The position numbers and the translations under genes are program-made. Source: Blastococcus sp. HT6-4 (GTDB lineage: Bacteria; Actinomycetota; Actinomycetes; Mycobacteriales; Geodermatophilaceae). Taken from it: a stretch of 64,000 bases of DNA. Where the stretch lies: the NCBI RefSeq assembly GCF_039679125.1, contig NZ_CP155551.1:4216001-4280000 (forward strand), given 5' to 3'. Of the stretch, positions 28,765 to 36,578 are shown piece after piece; positions within the stretch are counted from its first letter, which is position 1; every line of letters begins with the position of its first letter. The notes under the pieces were generated by a model that saw only the letters and a program-made list of their open reading frames with translations, was not told where the DNA came from and did not search any database.

Positions 28765-30501
28765 ATGCCAGGACGACGCCGGGGCGCGAGCAGCACCCGC
28801 CGGTCGACGGGGACCACGACGAGGAAGACATCGCCGCGGAAGCCGGCAGCGCGGAGAGCGACGCCGGAGAAGGCCGCCCCCGAGCTGCCCACCGCGGCGC
28901 CGGGGGAGCGGGTGTGGGTGCTCGCCGTCCCGTTCCGGGCCCCGGCTCCGGGCGCCGTCTGGCACCCGGGCCTGCAGGCGCACGTGTGGGCCGGCCGCGA
29001 GCTGCCGCCCGAGCTGGCCCCCTACGACCCACCCGCCTACAGCCTGGAGCGGTTCCTCGAGGACGAGCTGAACGAATCTCCCCGTCCGCTGTCGGTCACC
29101 CCCGCGCTGGTGCCCCGGCCGCAGCAGGAGGAGGGTGCCGGCGTCGTCGCCGCGCACGCCGCGGCCGGCGGCCGGGTCTTCCTGCTCGGCGACGACCCGG
29201 GCGTGGGCAAGACCGGCACGGCGATCCTGGCGGTGCACGAGATCGCTGCGCAGCGGCCGGTGCGGACCGTCCTCGTGATCGCCGACCGGCCCGCCGCGAT
29301 CACCATCCCGCACTGGGCGCGCTCGATCGCCGGCTTCGGCGACGGTGGGCTGCGCTGGTGCGTGACCACCTGGGACCGGCTGGGCAAGGTGGCGAAGCAC
29401 CGGTTCGACGTCGTCGTCGCCGACGAGGCGCACATGGTGCGGCACACGACGACCCAGCGGTGGAAGCACTGGAAGGCCGTCTCCGGTGCCGCGCGGGTCA
29501 AGGACACGCCCTACGTGCTCGCCGCCACGGCCACCCCGGCGCACACGCCGCTGGAGCTGCCGTACCTGGCGCCGGAGTTCGCCGCCCGCCACGGCGAGTC
29601 GATCCGCGAGTGGGCCGACCTGCCGGCCGCGCTCGCCCGGCACACGTTCCACGTGGAACGTGGCCGCTACGGCTGGCAGTGGACCGAGGACGCCGACGAG
29701 CGCCGGGCCGACCTCGCCCGGCTGCAGACCTGGCTGGCCGAGGCGGATCCGCCCGCCACCCTGCACCGCCCCGCGCCGTGGGGACCGGTGTCGGTCACCG
29801 GCACCCCGGTGCTGCTCACCCCGGCCGAGCGGGCGCAGTACGAGGCGGAGTGGTCGCAGTTCCGGGCCGAGATGCAGCTGGCCCGGCGCGGTCGGCAGAC
29901 CGCGCGCGGCCGCGCGGCGCTGCTGCGGTTCCGGCAGAAGGCCGGGCTGATCCGCGTGCAGGCGACCGTCGACTGGATCAAGGCCCAGGTGGAGGCGGAG
30001 CGGCAGGTGGCGGTGTCGGTGGAGTTCGTCGAGACGGCGGCCGATCCGATCCGCGAGGCGCTGCTCGACGCCGGCATCCCGGTCGCCGGCATCTACGGCC
30101 GCGACCGGTTCGACGTCGAGGCCGAGCGGCTGCGTTTCCAGCGGGGCGAGGCGGCGGTGTGCGTGTTCACCGTGACCGCGTCGATCAGCCTGCACGCCGG
30201 GGAGCTGCTGCCCGACGGATCGACGGCGTCGGAGGCGCCCCGGGTGGGGCTGTTCCACCAGCCGCGGTTCTCCGGCATCCAGGCCCGGCAGGTCACCGGG
30301 CGCACCCACCGCGACGGGCGCAGCTCGCCGTGGCGGGTGGCGTTCGCGGCCGACACCGTGGAGGAGCAGGTGGCCCGCGTGATGGTGGAGCGGCTGGCGG
30401 TCAGCGGGTCGGCGGCCGGTGCCGACACCTCGTCCCTGCAGGAGATCGCCGAACTGCTCGACGCCGACTGGCTCCCCGCCGCCGCCCTCGCCGAGGGCTG
30501 A
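28765..30501 (+). CDS. Stand-alone SNF2-like superfamily II helicase/ATPase
   Basis: 578-residue protein with a Lys/Arg-rich tail (residues 1-35), an unassigned N-terminal region (about 40-125) and a two-lobed helicase core. Motif I is LGDDPGVGKTGTA (about residue 150), motif II VVADEAHMVRH (DEAH), motif III LAATATPAHT, and motif VI QVTGRTHRDGRSS with the arginine finger. The spacing fits SNF2/Swi2-like translocases of phage and mobile-element type. No nuclease or methyltransferase is adjacent, so it is not an obvious restriction or defence cassette. A perfect parS site lies inside the gene. ATG at 28765 follows GAGGGGGAG. Function unknown. Confidence 0.8.
   Translation: MPGRRRGASSTRRSTGTTTRKTSPRKPAARRATPEKAAPELPTAAPGERVWVLAVPFRAPAPGAVWHPGLQAHVWAGRELPPELAPYDPPAYSLERFLEDELNESPRPLSVTPALVPRPQQEEGAGVVAAHAAAGGRVFLLGDDPGVGKTGTAILAVHEIAAQRPVRTVLVIADRPAAITIPHWARSIAGFGDGGLRWCVTTWDRLGKVAKHRFDVVVADEAHMVRHTTTQRWKHWKAVSGAARVKDTPYVLAATATPAHTPLELPYLAPEFAARHGESIREWADLPAALARHTFHVERGRYGWQWTEDADERRADLARLQTWLAEADPPATLHRPAPWGPVSVTGTPVLLTPAERAQYEAEWSQFRAEMQLARRGRQTARGRAALLRFRQKAGLIRVQATVDWIKAQVEAERQVAVSVEFVETAADPIREALLDAGIPVAGIYGRDRFDVEAERLRFQRGEAAVCVFTVTASISLHAGELLPDGSTASEAPRVGLFHQPRFSGIQARQVTGRTHRDGRSSPWRVAFAADTVEEQVARVMVERLAVSGSAAGADTSSLQEIAELLDADWLPAAALAEG
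29646..29659. other. parS: parS site 2, inside the helicase gene
   Basis: Perfect GTTCCACGTGGAAC within the helicase coding region, encoding the FHVE part of TFHVERG. Sites inside genes are usual for parS, as ParB loads on DNA regardless of coding status. Confidence 0.85.
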
Positions 30502-30522
30502 TGCCCGCTCCTCGTCCGGTGA

Positions 30523-31047
30523 TCAGCCCGGGGGAGGGATGCGGTCGCCGAGGTCGGCGAGCAGCAGCTTGAGCAACCTGGCCAGCTGCTCGCGGTCGTC
30601 GCTGTCCAGTCCGCTCAGCAGGGCGTCCTCGTGCTGCAGGAGGTCGTCGACCGTGCTCTCGATGATGGCGTGGCCGCGCGCGGTCAGGGCCACGGTGACC
30701 CGGCGTCCGTCGAGCCCTTCCCTGCGCCGTCTGATGAATCCCTGCTCCTCGGCACGGGTGAGGCGCTGTGAGACCGCCCCGGGACTGATGGAGATCCGGC
30801 GCGCCAGTTCCGACGGCGAGAGCGCGTAGGGGGGACCCTCCCGGCGCAGCGTGCTCAGCAGGTCGCGCGTCCCAGGGTCCATGCCCAGCCGCGCCATGGT
30901 TCGCCGCCGGTCGTCCTCGAGCAGCCGGGCGATCCGCCAGATCCGGGTGATGACGCCGATGGAGGCCACCGGCGTGCCGGGGCGCTCGCGCAACCAGGCC
31001 TCCCGGATGCGGTCGACGTCGTCGTCAGGCAGATCCTCCGTGGGCAC
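30523..31047 (-). CDS. MarR-family transcriptional regulator
   Basis: 174-residue winged-helix regulator. The core runs from LLSTLRREGPPYALSPSELA through the recognition helix SISPGAVSQRLTRAEEQGF and the wing RRREGLDGRRVTVALTARG, then a C-terminal dimerisation helix pair. It is divergent from a broken MFS gene only about 25 bases away, the usual setting for a MarR repressor controlling an efflux pump. The short gap contains an imperfect inverted repeat (CTTT-AGGTCG-AAAG, 31053-31066), a possible operator that also overlaps the MFS ribosome site. GTG start. Confidence 0.9.
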   Translation of the reverse strand: MPTEDLPDDDVDRIREAWLRERPGTPVASIGVITRIWRIARLLEDDRRRTMARLGMDPGTRDLLSTLRREGPPYALSPSELARRISISPGAVSQRLTRAEEQGFIRRRREGLDGRRVTVALTARGHAIIESTVDDLLQHEDALLSGLDSDDREQLARLLKLLLADLGDRIPPPG

Positions 31048-31072
31048 GGTGACTTTAGGTCGAAAGGAGGTG

Positions 31073-32301
31073 ATGGGGGTGCCCTGGTCGCCGTCTCGAC
31101 GGTGGCAGGCTGAGGTCTGCGACAGCCGCGGGTGCGCGCGCGGGCGAACTCGGCTTCCGGGCGGTGTGGACGTCCCCCGGCTTCACGCGCTGGGCCGTGA
31201 CCAGCGTGGCCGCCCGTCTCCCGCGGACGATGACACCGCTCGGCCTGGTCCTCTTCGGCGAGTGGGCGACCGGCAGGTTCTCGACCGGCGCGCTACTGGT
31301 CGGTGTGCACGCCGCAGGGGATGTCCTGGCGGCCCCCTGGATCGGCCGGCGAGTCGGCGTGCGCTCCGGGCTCCTGGGTGAGGCCGTGGCGCTCACCGGG
31401 CTCGTCACCCTGGGTGCACTCGGCGGTGCGCCGGTGACCGGCCTCCTGGCCGTCGCCGTGGTGGCCGGCGCGGCGTCGGCCGGTGTCCCGGGAGAGCAGC
31501 GCGCCCGCCTCGCGGACATGACCCCGGTGGCCGCGCACCGGTCCGCCTTCAGCCTGGAGTCCACCGCCAGTGCCCTGCTCTACGCCATCGGCCCCGCGGA
31601 TCGCCGTGGCGGCAGTGATCGCCGCGGTGGGTGCCGCGTCGGCGCCTGCCCGGTCAGCCCGGTTCCGGCCGGGCGCCGGCGAGGTCCCCGCGCCTCCCGT
31701 CCTCGCCGTCGCCCGCCTTGCCTGGCCCAGTTACCTGGGTGCCACGGGATTCATGCTCGGGGTGACCACCCTCGACGTCGTCGTCCCGGCGCAGCTGAGC
31801 CGGCTGGGCCACGATCCCGCACACGCGGGGCTCCTGCTCGGCGTGTTCGCCCTGACAGGCACGGTGGGCGGCCTCGTCTACGGCAGCCGCAACTGGCCCG
31901 GCAGCGCATCCCGGCACGCGCTCCTCCTGGTCCTCGTGCTCTGCGCCGCATTGGGCGTGCTGCCGCTGCTCCCAGGGCCCTGGGCCATCGCGGCGCTGCT
32001 GGCGGTCGCAGGTCTCGCCGGTCCGCCGGCGCTGATCGCGCGGAGCCTGACCCTCCAGGCCCGGCTGCCGGCCACCGCGGCGGCCACCGGCTTCTCCGGC
32101 CTGTCGGCGGTCGCCGGGCTGGGGGCGAGTCTCGCCGGCATGCTGGCGGCGCCCCTGCTCCGCTCGGCCGGGCCGGCCGCCACCCTGGTCACGGCCGCGG
32201 CGGTCACCGCCCTCGCCGCACTGGTGGGCGCAGCTCGGGAGGCACGTCCGCCCCCCGCCCCGGTACTGGGGGGAGCGGACGGCACCTCCACCGAGGGCTG
32301 A
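31073..32301 (+). pseudogene. MFS transporter, frameshifted
   Basis: Coding content for a twelve-helix major facilitator transporter is present in pieces. A very strong ribosome site (AAAGGAGG) precedes ATG 31073 and GTG 31079, but those starts lead into a frame different from that of the recognisable transporter sequence (WTSPGFTRWAVTSVAARLP from 31167), so a first frameshift lies before about 31110. A second lies at 31592-31595: frame one reads LLYAIGPADRRGG, while RIAVAAVIAAVGAAS continues in another frame; removing one C restores it. The second half (LGVTTLDVVVPAQLSRLGHD onward) is intact to 32301. It was probably an efflux pump controlled by the adjacent MarR protein. Confidence 0.72.
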
Positions 32302-32334
32302 GCCGCGCCACCCTCCTGAGACGCAGCGCCCCTG

Positions 32335-32880
32335 CTAGTCGCCGACCTGGCCGTCGATCGACTCCCGGATGAGGTCGGCGTGACCGTTGTGCCGGGCGTA
32401 CTCCTCCACCATGTGGAGCAGGATCCAGCGCAGGGTCGGCCGGACGTCGTCCGGGGGCCAGGGCGCCACGACGGCCTGGCGAGTGAGACCGCCGTCGGCG
32501 AGCGCCTCGGCGACGAGGTCGCGGGAGCGCGCGACGGCGGCCTCCCAGAGCCCCCGGAGCTCCTCGGGAGAGTCCCCTGCGGCGGAGCGCCACGCCCAGT
32601 CGGGATCGGCGTCCCAGTCGACCGCCACCCACGGGTCGCCCGGACTGCGACCGTGCAGCCACAGCGAGAACCACAGCGCCTCGACGAGAGCCATGTGCTT
32701 CAGCAGCCCGCCCAGCGTGATCGACGAGGCGGCCACCGGGACCCGGAGGGCATCGGCGTCCAGTCCCGCGCACTTCCACGCCAGGGTGGCGCGGTGGTGG
32801 TCCAGGAAGCCCAGCAGCGTGGCGACCTCGTCGCCGTCCACCGGTGGGTACGGACGGCCGTGGCGATCGGTCCCCGTCAC
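32335..32880 (-). CDS. DinB-family (DUF664) protein
   Basis: 181-residue four-helix-bundle protein of the DinB/YfiT superfamily (DUF664/mini-circle type). Conserved regions: ATLLGFLDHHRATLAWKC, VAASSITLGGLLKHMALVEA and the C-terminal HMVEEYARHNGHADLIRE, which contributes His residues to a metal site typical of these proteins. Some members are thiol-dependent S-transferases in actinobacteria (mycothiol), others have unknown functions. GTG 32880 is chosen because the longer frame before it runs into sequence without coding character. Unrelated to DNA polymerase IV despite the name. Confidence 0.88.
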   Translation of the reverse strand: MTGTDRHGRPYPPVDGDEVATLLGFLDHHRATLAWKCAGLDADALRVPVAASSITLGGLLKHMALVEALWFSLWLHGRSPGDPWVAVDWDADPDWAWRSAAGDSPEELRGLWEAAVARSRDLVAEALADGGLTRQAVVAPWPPDDVRPTLRWILLHMVEEYARHNGHADLIRESIDGQVGD

Positions 32881-32956
32881 ACGGCGGAACCTAGCGATCG
32901 CCCATGTCGTGCACCAGATCCCCGGCCGACCCGGGGGCGGTCCGGCCGGAGCGGCC

Positions 32957-33460
32957 TCATACCGGGCAGAGCCAGTCGTCGTCGGCCGGCACGACCGCAC
33001 CGGTCACCGGCGCGAAAGGCGTGCGGAAGGTGAAGGCCTCCGGCGTGGGCCCGTGGGCGCGCAGATGGCGGATCCGCGCCTCGGCGTCGTCGGTGGTCGG
33101 CAGCGAGCCGGCCGGGATCCACCACAGCGCCGTCGTCGCCTCCGCCGCCCGGGCGAACCACTCCCGGCGCCGCCGCATGATCTGCACGTGCCGCCCGCCG
33201 AACACGTAGCCGGCGAGCGACTCGACGTCCCGCCAGACGGTGAGGTTCACGACCACGCCGTGGCTGCCGGCGGCGTCCCAGCCGAAGGCCTGCACCGAGG
33301 TGGCGTTGCCGTCCTCGGTCTGCAGCCGCCAGACGAAGCCGGGGGCGCGGTCGGCCTCGGCGTTGACCTCGTCGAGCGCGGCCATGAAGTCGGCCAGCAG
33401 CGGGCTGTCCAGCGGCGCGAGCAGCCGGGAGACGTTCACCTGGGCGAGATGGTGATCCAC
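32957..33460 (-). CDS. DUF3291 domain-containing protein
   Basis: 167-residue protein. The sequence HHLAQVNVSRLLAPLDSPLL followed by FMAALDEVNAEADRAPGFVW, LTVWRDVESLAGYVFGG and WWIPAGSLPTTDDAEARIRHL is the full pattern of DUF3291, a ferredoxin-like dimeric alpha/beta-barrel relative. Some relatives are monooxygenases or heme-binding; no role is established for this group. It stands alone upstream of the DinB-family gene on the same strand and divergent from the thiamine operon. GTG start at 33460. Confidence 0.88.
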   Translation of the reverse strand: MDHHLAQVNVSRLLAPLDSPLLADFMAALDEVNAEADRAPGFVWRLQTEDGNATSVQAFGWDAAGSHGVVVNLTVWRDVESLAGYVFGGRHVQIMRRRREWFARAAEATTALWWIPAGSLPTTDDAEARIRHLRAHGPTPEAFTFRTPFAPVTGAVVPADDDWLCPV

Positions 33461-33551
33461 CTGCGCGAACCTAGGGCACCGGACCCCGCCGGACCAGGAC
33501 ACCCACGCCCCGTGACGCCGCAGGGCGGGCTGGGTTAGGTTCGGACCGTAC

Positions 33552-33630
33552 GTGGCACGGGGTGTCCCGCCCGGGACTGAGAACACACCCGTCGAACCTG
33601 CTCCAGTTCGCACTGGCGAAGGGATGTCAC
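33552..33630 (+). ncRNA. TPP riboswitch (THI element)
   Basis: The sequence contains the core conserved blocks of the thiamine pyrophosphate riboswitch in order: CGGGGTGTCC, GGGACTGAGA, ACACCCGTCGAACCTG, and CTGGCGAAGGGATG. The closing helix P1 pairs GTGGC (33552-33556) with GTCAC (33626-33630). It sits directly upstream of thiD-tenA. The conserved GAAGGGA near the 3' end is also the only good ribosome site for the short reading frame that begins at 33635, which suggests translational control by hiding this site when TPP is bound. Confidence 0.93.
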
Positions 33631-33634
33631 CGGC

Positions 33635-33712
33635 GTGGAAGCCATCGACCTGCGCGCAGCCCGGACGGCGCTGCGCGAGAACAACGGCACCGACCCGGCG
33701 TGGGCGTCATGA
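33635..33712 (+). CDS. 25-codon reading frame between the TPP riboswitch and thiD
   Basis: Starts with GTG five bases after the riboswitch P1 helix and reads VEAIDLRAARTALRENNGTD followed by PAWAS. Its TGA stop overlaps the ATG of thiD (ATGA), so ribosomes finishing it could re-initiate on thiD. thiD itself has no clear ribosome site, while this frame has AAGGG at 33619-33623 inside the riboswitch. No homologue is recognised. It is either a leader peptide that couples thiD translation to the riboswitch, or a real small protein. Codon use looks like that of neighbouring genes. Confidence 0.55.
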   Translation: MEAIDLRAARTALRENNGTDPAWAS

Positions 33713-34521
33713 CCCCCACCGCCCTCACCGTGGCCGGCAGCGATCCCAGCGGGGGCGCCGGGATCCAGGCCGACCTGAAGACCTTCAGCGCACTCGGCGC
33801 CTACGGCACCGCCGTGCTCACCGCCCTCACGGCCCAGAACACCCGGGGTGTCACCGGGGTCCACCCGGTGCCCGCGGAGTTCGTCGCCCACCAGCTGCAC
33901 ACGCTGCTCGACGACGTCGAGGTGCACGCGACCAAGCTGGGCATGCTGGGCAGCGCCGCCGTGGTCCACGAGGTGGCGGCCGTGCTGGCCGCGCGGCGCC
34001 CCGGCCCGGTGATCTGCGACCCCGTCATGGTCGCGACGAGCGGCGACCGGCTGATCGACGACGAGGCGGTCGCCGCCGTCCGCGCCGAGCTGCTCCCGGT
34101 GGCCGACCTGATCACCCCCAACGTCCCCGAGGCCGCGGCGCTGCTGGACACCGCACCGGCCACCGACGTCGCCCAGCTCCCCGGGCAGGCGCAGGCCCTG
34201 CTGGACCTGGGCCCCGGGGCGGTGCTGCTCAAGGGCGGGCACCTCGGCGGCGACGAGAGCGTCGACGTGCTCGCGACGGCGGCCGGGACGACGGTCACCC
34301 GCCGGCCGCGGATCGCGACCTCCGCGACCCACGGCACCGGGTGCACCCTGTCGTCGGCGCTCGCCGCCCTCGCGGCGCGCGCAGGAGGGCGCCCCGAATG
34401 GCCGGTGCTGGTGGAGGAGGCGCGGGACTACCTGCACCGCGCGCTGACCGAGGGCGCCGCGCTGCGCATCGGATCCGGGCACGGGCCGGTGCACCACTTC
34501 GCCGGGATCTGGCCGGCGTGA
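33709..34521 (+). CDS. thiD: Hydroxymethylpyrimidine/phosphomethylpyrimidine kinase
   Basis: Phosphorylates HMP and HMP-phosphate to HMP-pyrophosphate for thiamine synthesis or salvage. The 270-residue ribokinase-fold protein shows AGSDPSGGAGIQADLKTFSA at the N-terminus (HMP binding), ALTAQNTRGVTGVHPVP, KLGMLGSA, CDPVMVATSGDRL, ITPNVPEAAALL, and the catalytic Asp/anion hole region ATHGTGCTLSSALAA (normally D/HGTGCT). It is controlled by the TPP riboswitch and overlaps both its leader frame (ATGA) and tenA (GTGA). It is a single-domain ThiD, not fused to ThiE. Confidence 0.95.
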   Translation: MTPTALTVAGSDPSGGAGIQADLKTFSALGAYGTAVLTALTAQNTRGVTGVHPVPAEFVAHQLHTLLDDVEVHATKLGMLGSAAVVHEVAAVLAARRPGPVICDPVMVATSGDRLIDDEAVAAVRAELLPVADLITPNVPEAAALLDTAPATDVAQLPGQAQALLDLGPGAVLLKGGHLGGDESVDVLATAAGTTVTRRPRIATSATHGTGCTLSSALAALAARAGGRPEWPVLVEEARDYLHRALTEGAALRIGSGHGPVHHFAGIWPA

Positions 34522-35189
34522 GCACGTTCAGCGCCCGGGCCTGGGCGGCCACGGCGGAGGTCCGCCGGGCGATCGACGAGCTGCCCTTCCTCGCGGAGCT
34601 GGGCGCCGGCACGCTCGCCCCCGAGGCGTTCCGCCACTACCTCGAGCAGGACGCCCTGTACCTCGGCGGGTACGCCCGCGCGCTGGCCCTGCTGGCCGCG
34701 CGCGCGCCGGACGCGGAGGCGGCGGCGTTCTGGGCCGGCGGGGCGCAGAACTGCGGCGTCGTCGAGACGCAGCTGCACGCCGACCTGCTGGCCTCCGAGC
34801 TGCTCGGGCCGGCCGGCCCCCCGCCGGCCGCGTCACCCACCTGCCTGGGCTACGTCTCGTACCTGGTGGCGACGGCGGCGACCGCGCCCTACGCCGTCGC
34901 GGCCGCCGCCGTGCTGCCCTGCTACTGGATCTACGCCCACGTCGGGGAGCGGCTGGCCCGCGAGGCGCGGGCGGCCGCCGGCCACCCGTACCGCCGCTGG
35001 GTGGCCACCTACGACGCCGAGCCGTTCCAGCTGGCGGCGGCCCGCGCCCGGGCGCTCACCGACGCGGCGGCGGCGACGTCGCCGGCCGACGAGCCCGCCA
35101 TGCAGGCGGCGTTCGCGGTCGCCACCCGCTACGAGCTCGAGTTCTGGCGCGCGGCCCACGCCCGCGAGGAGTGGGCCGTCCCGGTCTGA
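34518..35189 (+). CDS. tenA: TenA-family aminopyrimidine aminohydrolase (thiaminase II)
   Basis: 223-residue all-helical TenA protein. Such enzymes hydrolyse degraded thiamine pyrimidines (formyl-aminopyrimidine, aminomethyl-HMP) to HMP, which ThiD then phosphorylates. Recognisable segments: LPFLAELGAGTLAPEAFRHY with LEQDALYLGGYARAL, HADLLASELLG, AAVLPCYWIYAHVGERL (containing the conserved C-x-W-x-Y stretch) and the final ELEFWRAAH that supplies the catalytic Glu. The GTG start overlaps the thiD stop (GTGA), so HMP salvage is co-expressed under TPP control. The combination suggests pyrimidine salvage rather than de novo synthesis at this locus. Confidence 0.93.
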   Translation: MSTFSARAWAATAEVRRAIDELPFLAELGAGTLAPEAFRHYLEQDALYLGGYARALALLAARAPDAEAAAFWAGGAQNCGVVETQLHADLLASELLGPAGPPPAASPTCLGYVSYLVATAATAPYAVAAAAVLPCYWIYAHVGERLAREARAAAGHPYRRWVATYDAEPFQLAAARARALTDAAAATSPADEPAMQAAFAVATRYELEFWRAAHAREEWAVPV

Positions 35190-35234
35190 GGGTCGTTGCA
35201 CCCCCACGCAGCGGTTCGGGCGATCATCGAGGGC

Positions 35235-36578
35235 ATGCGGCGGGAGGCGAGTGTGCTGCACCTCGACCTCGACGCGTTCTTCGCCGCCGTCGAGCAGCGG
35301 GACAAGCCCTCGCTGCGCGGCCGGCCGGTCGTCGTCGGCGGGGTCGGCGGGCGCGGCGTCGTCGCCACGGCGTCCTACGAGGCGCGGGCCTACGGGGCGC
35401 GATCGGCGATGTCCACGGCGGAGGCCCGCCGCCGCTGCCCGCCGGGGACGGCCTTCCTCGGTGGCCGGTTCGCCGCCTACCGGCGGACCTCCGACGTCGT
35501 CATGGATCTGCTCCGCGAACTCTCCCCGCTGGTCGAGCCGGTTTCCATCGACGAGGCGTACGTCGACCTCGCCGCCGGCGCACCGCGCGACCTCTCGGTT
35601 TCCGCTGTGACGGAACTGGCCGAGAGGCTCAAGGAGCGCATCGCCGCGGCCACCGGCGGCGTCACCGGGTCGGTGGGCATCGGCAGCTCCAAGCTCATGG
35701 CCAAGATCGCCTCCGACCTGGACAAGCCCGACGGTCTGGTCGTCGTGCCCCCGGGGAAGGAACTCGACGTCCTGCACCCCCTGCCGGTGACCCGGCTCGG
35801 GGGCGTCGGCCCGGCCACGGCCGAGCGGCTGCGCCAGGTCGGGGTGGCCACGGTCGCCGACCTGGCGGCCAAGTCCCTCCCCGACCTGGTGGCGCTGGCC
35901 GGGCGGGCCCACGGCGCGGGGCTGCACGCGCTGGCCCGCGCCGACGACGACCGCGCCGTCGTCCCCGACCGCGGGGTCAAGTCGGTGTCGCACGAGGAGA
36001 CGTTCGAGCGCGACCTCACCGACCTCGACGTGCTGGGTCGCGAGATCGACTCGATGGCCGCCCGGGTCGGGGCGCGGCTCCGGGCGTCGGCCTTCTCCGG
36101 CCGGACCGTCACGGTGAAGCTCCGGCGCTACGACTTCACCACGATCACCCGGTCGCAGACGCTGCCCCAGCCGACCGACGACGTGCGGCAGATCGCCGCG
36201 ACGGCACGGCGACTGCTCGGCGAGGCGGGGACCGGGGGCGGGTTGCGGCTGCTCGGTGTCGGCGTCTCCGGCCTGTCGGTCTACGCCCAGGGCGACCTGT
36301 TCGCCACCGACGAGGAACCGGCGGAGGAATCCCTCGCCACGCCGGAGCCGGAGGAGCCCGCCGAGGTCCCCGAGCTGCCCGCGGAGCGCCGCTGGTGGCC
36401 GGGCCAGGACGTGCGGCACGCCGAGCTCGGCACGGGCTGGGTGTGGGGACGGGGGCTCGGCCGGGTCACGGTGCGGTTCGAGGGGCCGTCGACGCCGCCC
36501 GGCCCGGTGCGCACGCTCGCCGCCGACGACCCGCTGCTGCAACCCGCCGACCCACCGGACTGGAGGATTCCCGAGTGA
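35235..36578 (+). CDS. dinB: DNA polymerase IV (Y-family)
   Basis: Translesion DNA polymerase, 447 residues. The catalytic acidic residues are in LHLDLDAFFAAVEQ (residues about 8-21) and VEPVSIDEAYVDLA; fingers and palm (ASYEARAYGARSAMSTAEA), thumb (GVGPATAERLRQVGV) and little-finger domains are all present. The C-terminal extension (RHAELGTGWVWGRGLGRVTV) is usual for one actinobacterial DinB clade. ATG at 35235 has a GAGGG site and is preferred to the upstream TTG. No beta-clamp motif of the QL[SD]LF type was obvious except near GDLF at the domain end. Overlaps the next gene by GTGA. Confidence 0.94.
   Translation: MRREASVLHLDLDAFFAAVEQRDKPSLRGRPVVVGGVGGRGVVATASYEARAYGARSAMSTAEARRRCPPGTAFLGGRFAAYRRTSDVVMDLLRELSPLVEPVSIDEAYVDLAAGAPRDLSVSAVTELAERLKERIAAATGGVTGSVGIGSSKLMAKIASDLDKPDGLVVVPPGKELDVLHPLPVTRLGGVGPATAERLRQVGVATVADLAAKSLPDLVALAGRAHGAGLHALARADDDRAVVPDRGVKSVSHEETFERDLTDLDVLGREIDSMAARVGARLRASAFSGRTVTVKLRRYDFTTITRSQTLPQPTDDVRQIAATARRLLGEAGTGGGLRLLGVGVSGLSVYAQGDLFATDEEPAEESLATPEPEEPAEVPELPAERRWWPGQDVRHAELGTGWVWGRGLGRVTVRFEGPSTPPGPVRTLAADDPLLQPADPPDWRIPE

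Noticed and set aside
33562..33708. Longer ThiD with an N-terminal extension starting at 33562
   Set aside because: The extension would be translated from the riboswitch itself and the ThiD fold begins at MTPTALTVAGSDPSGG.
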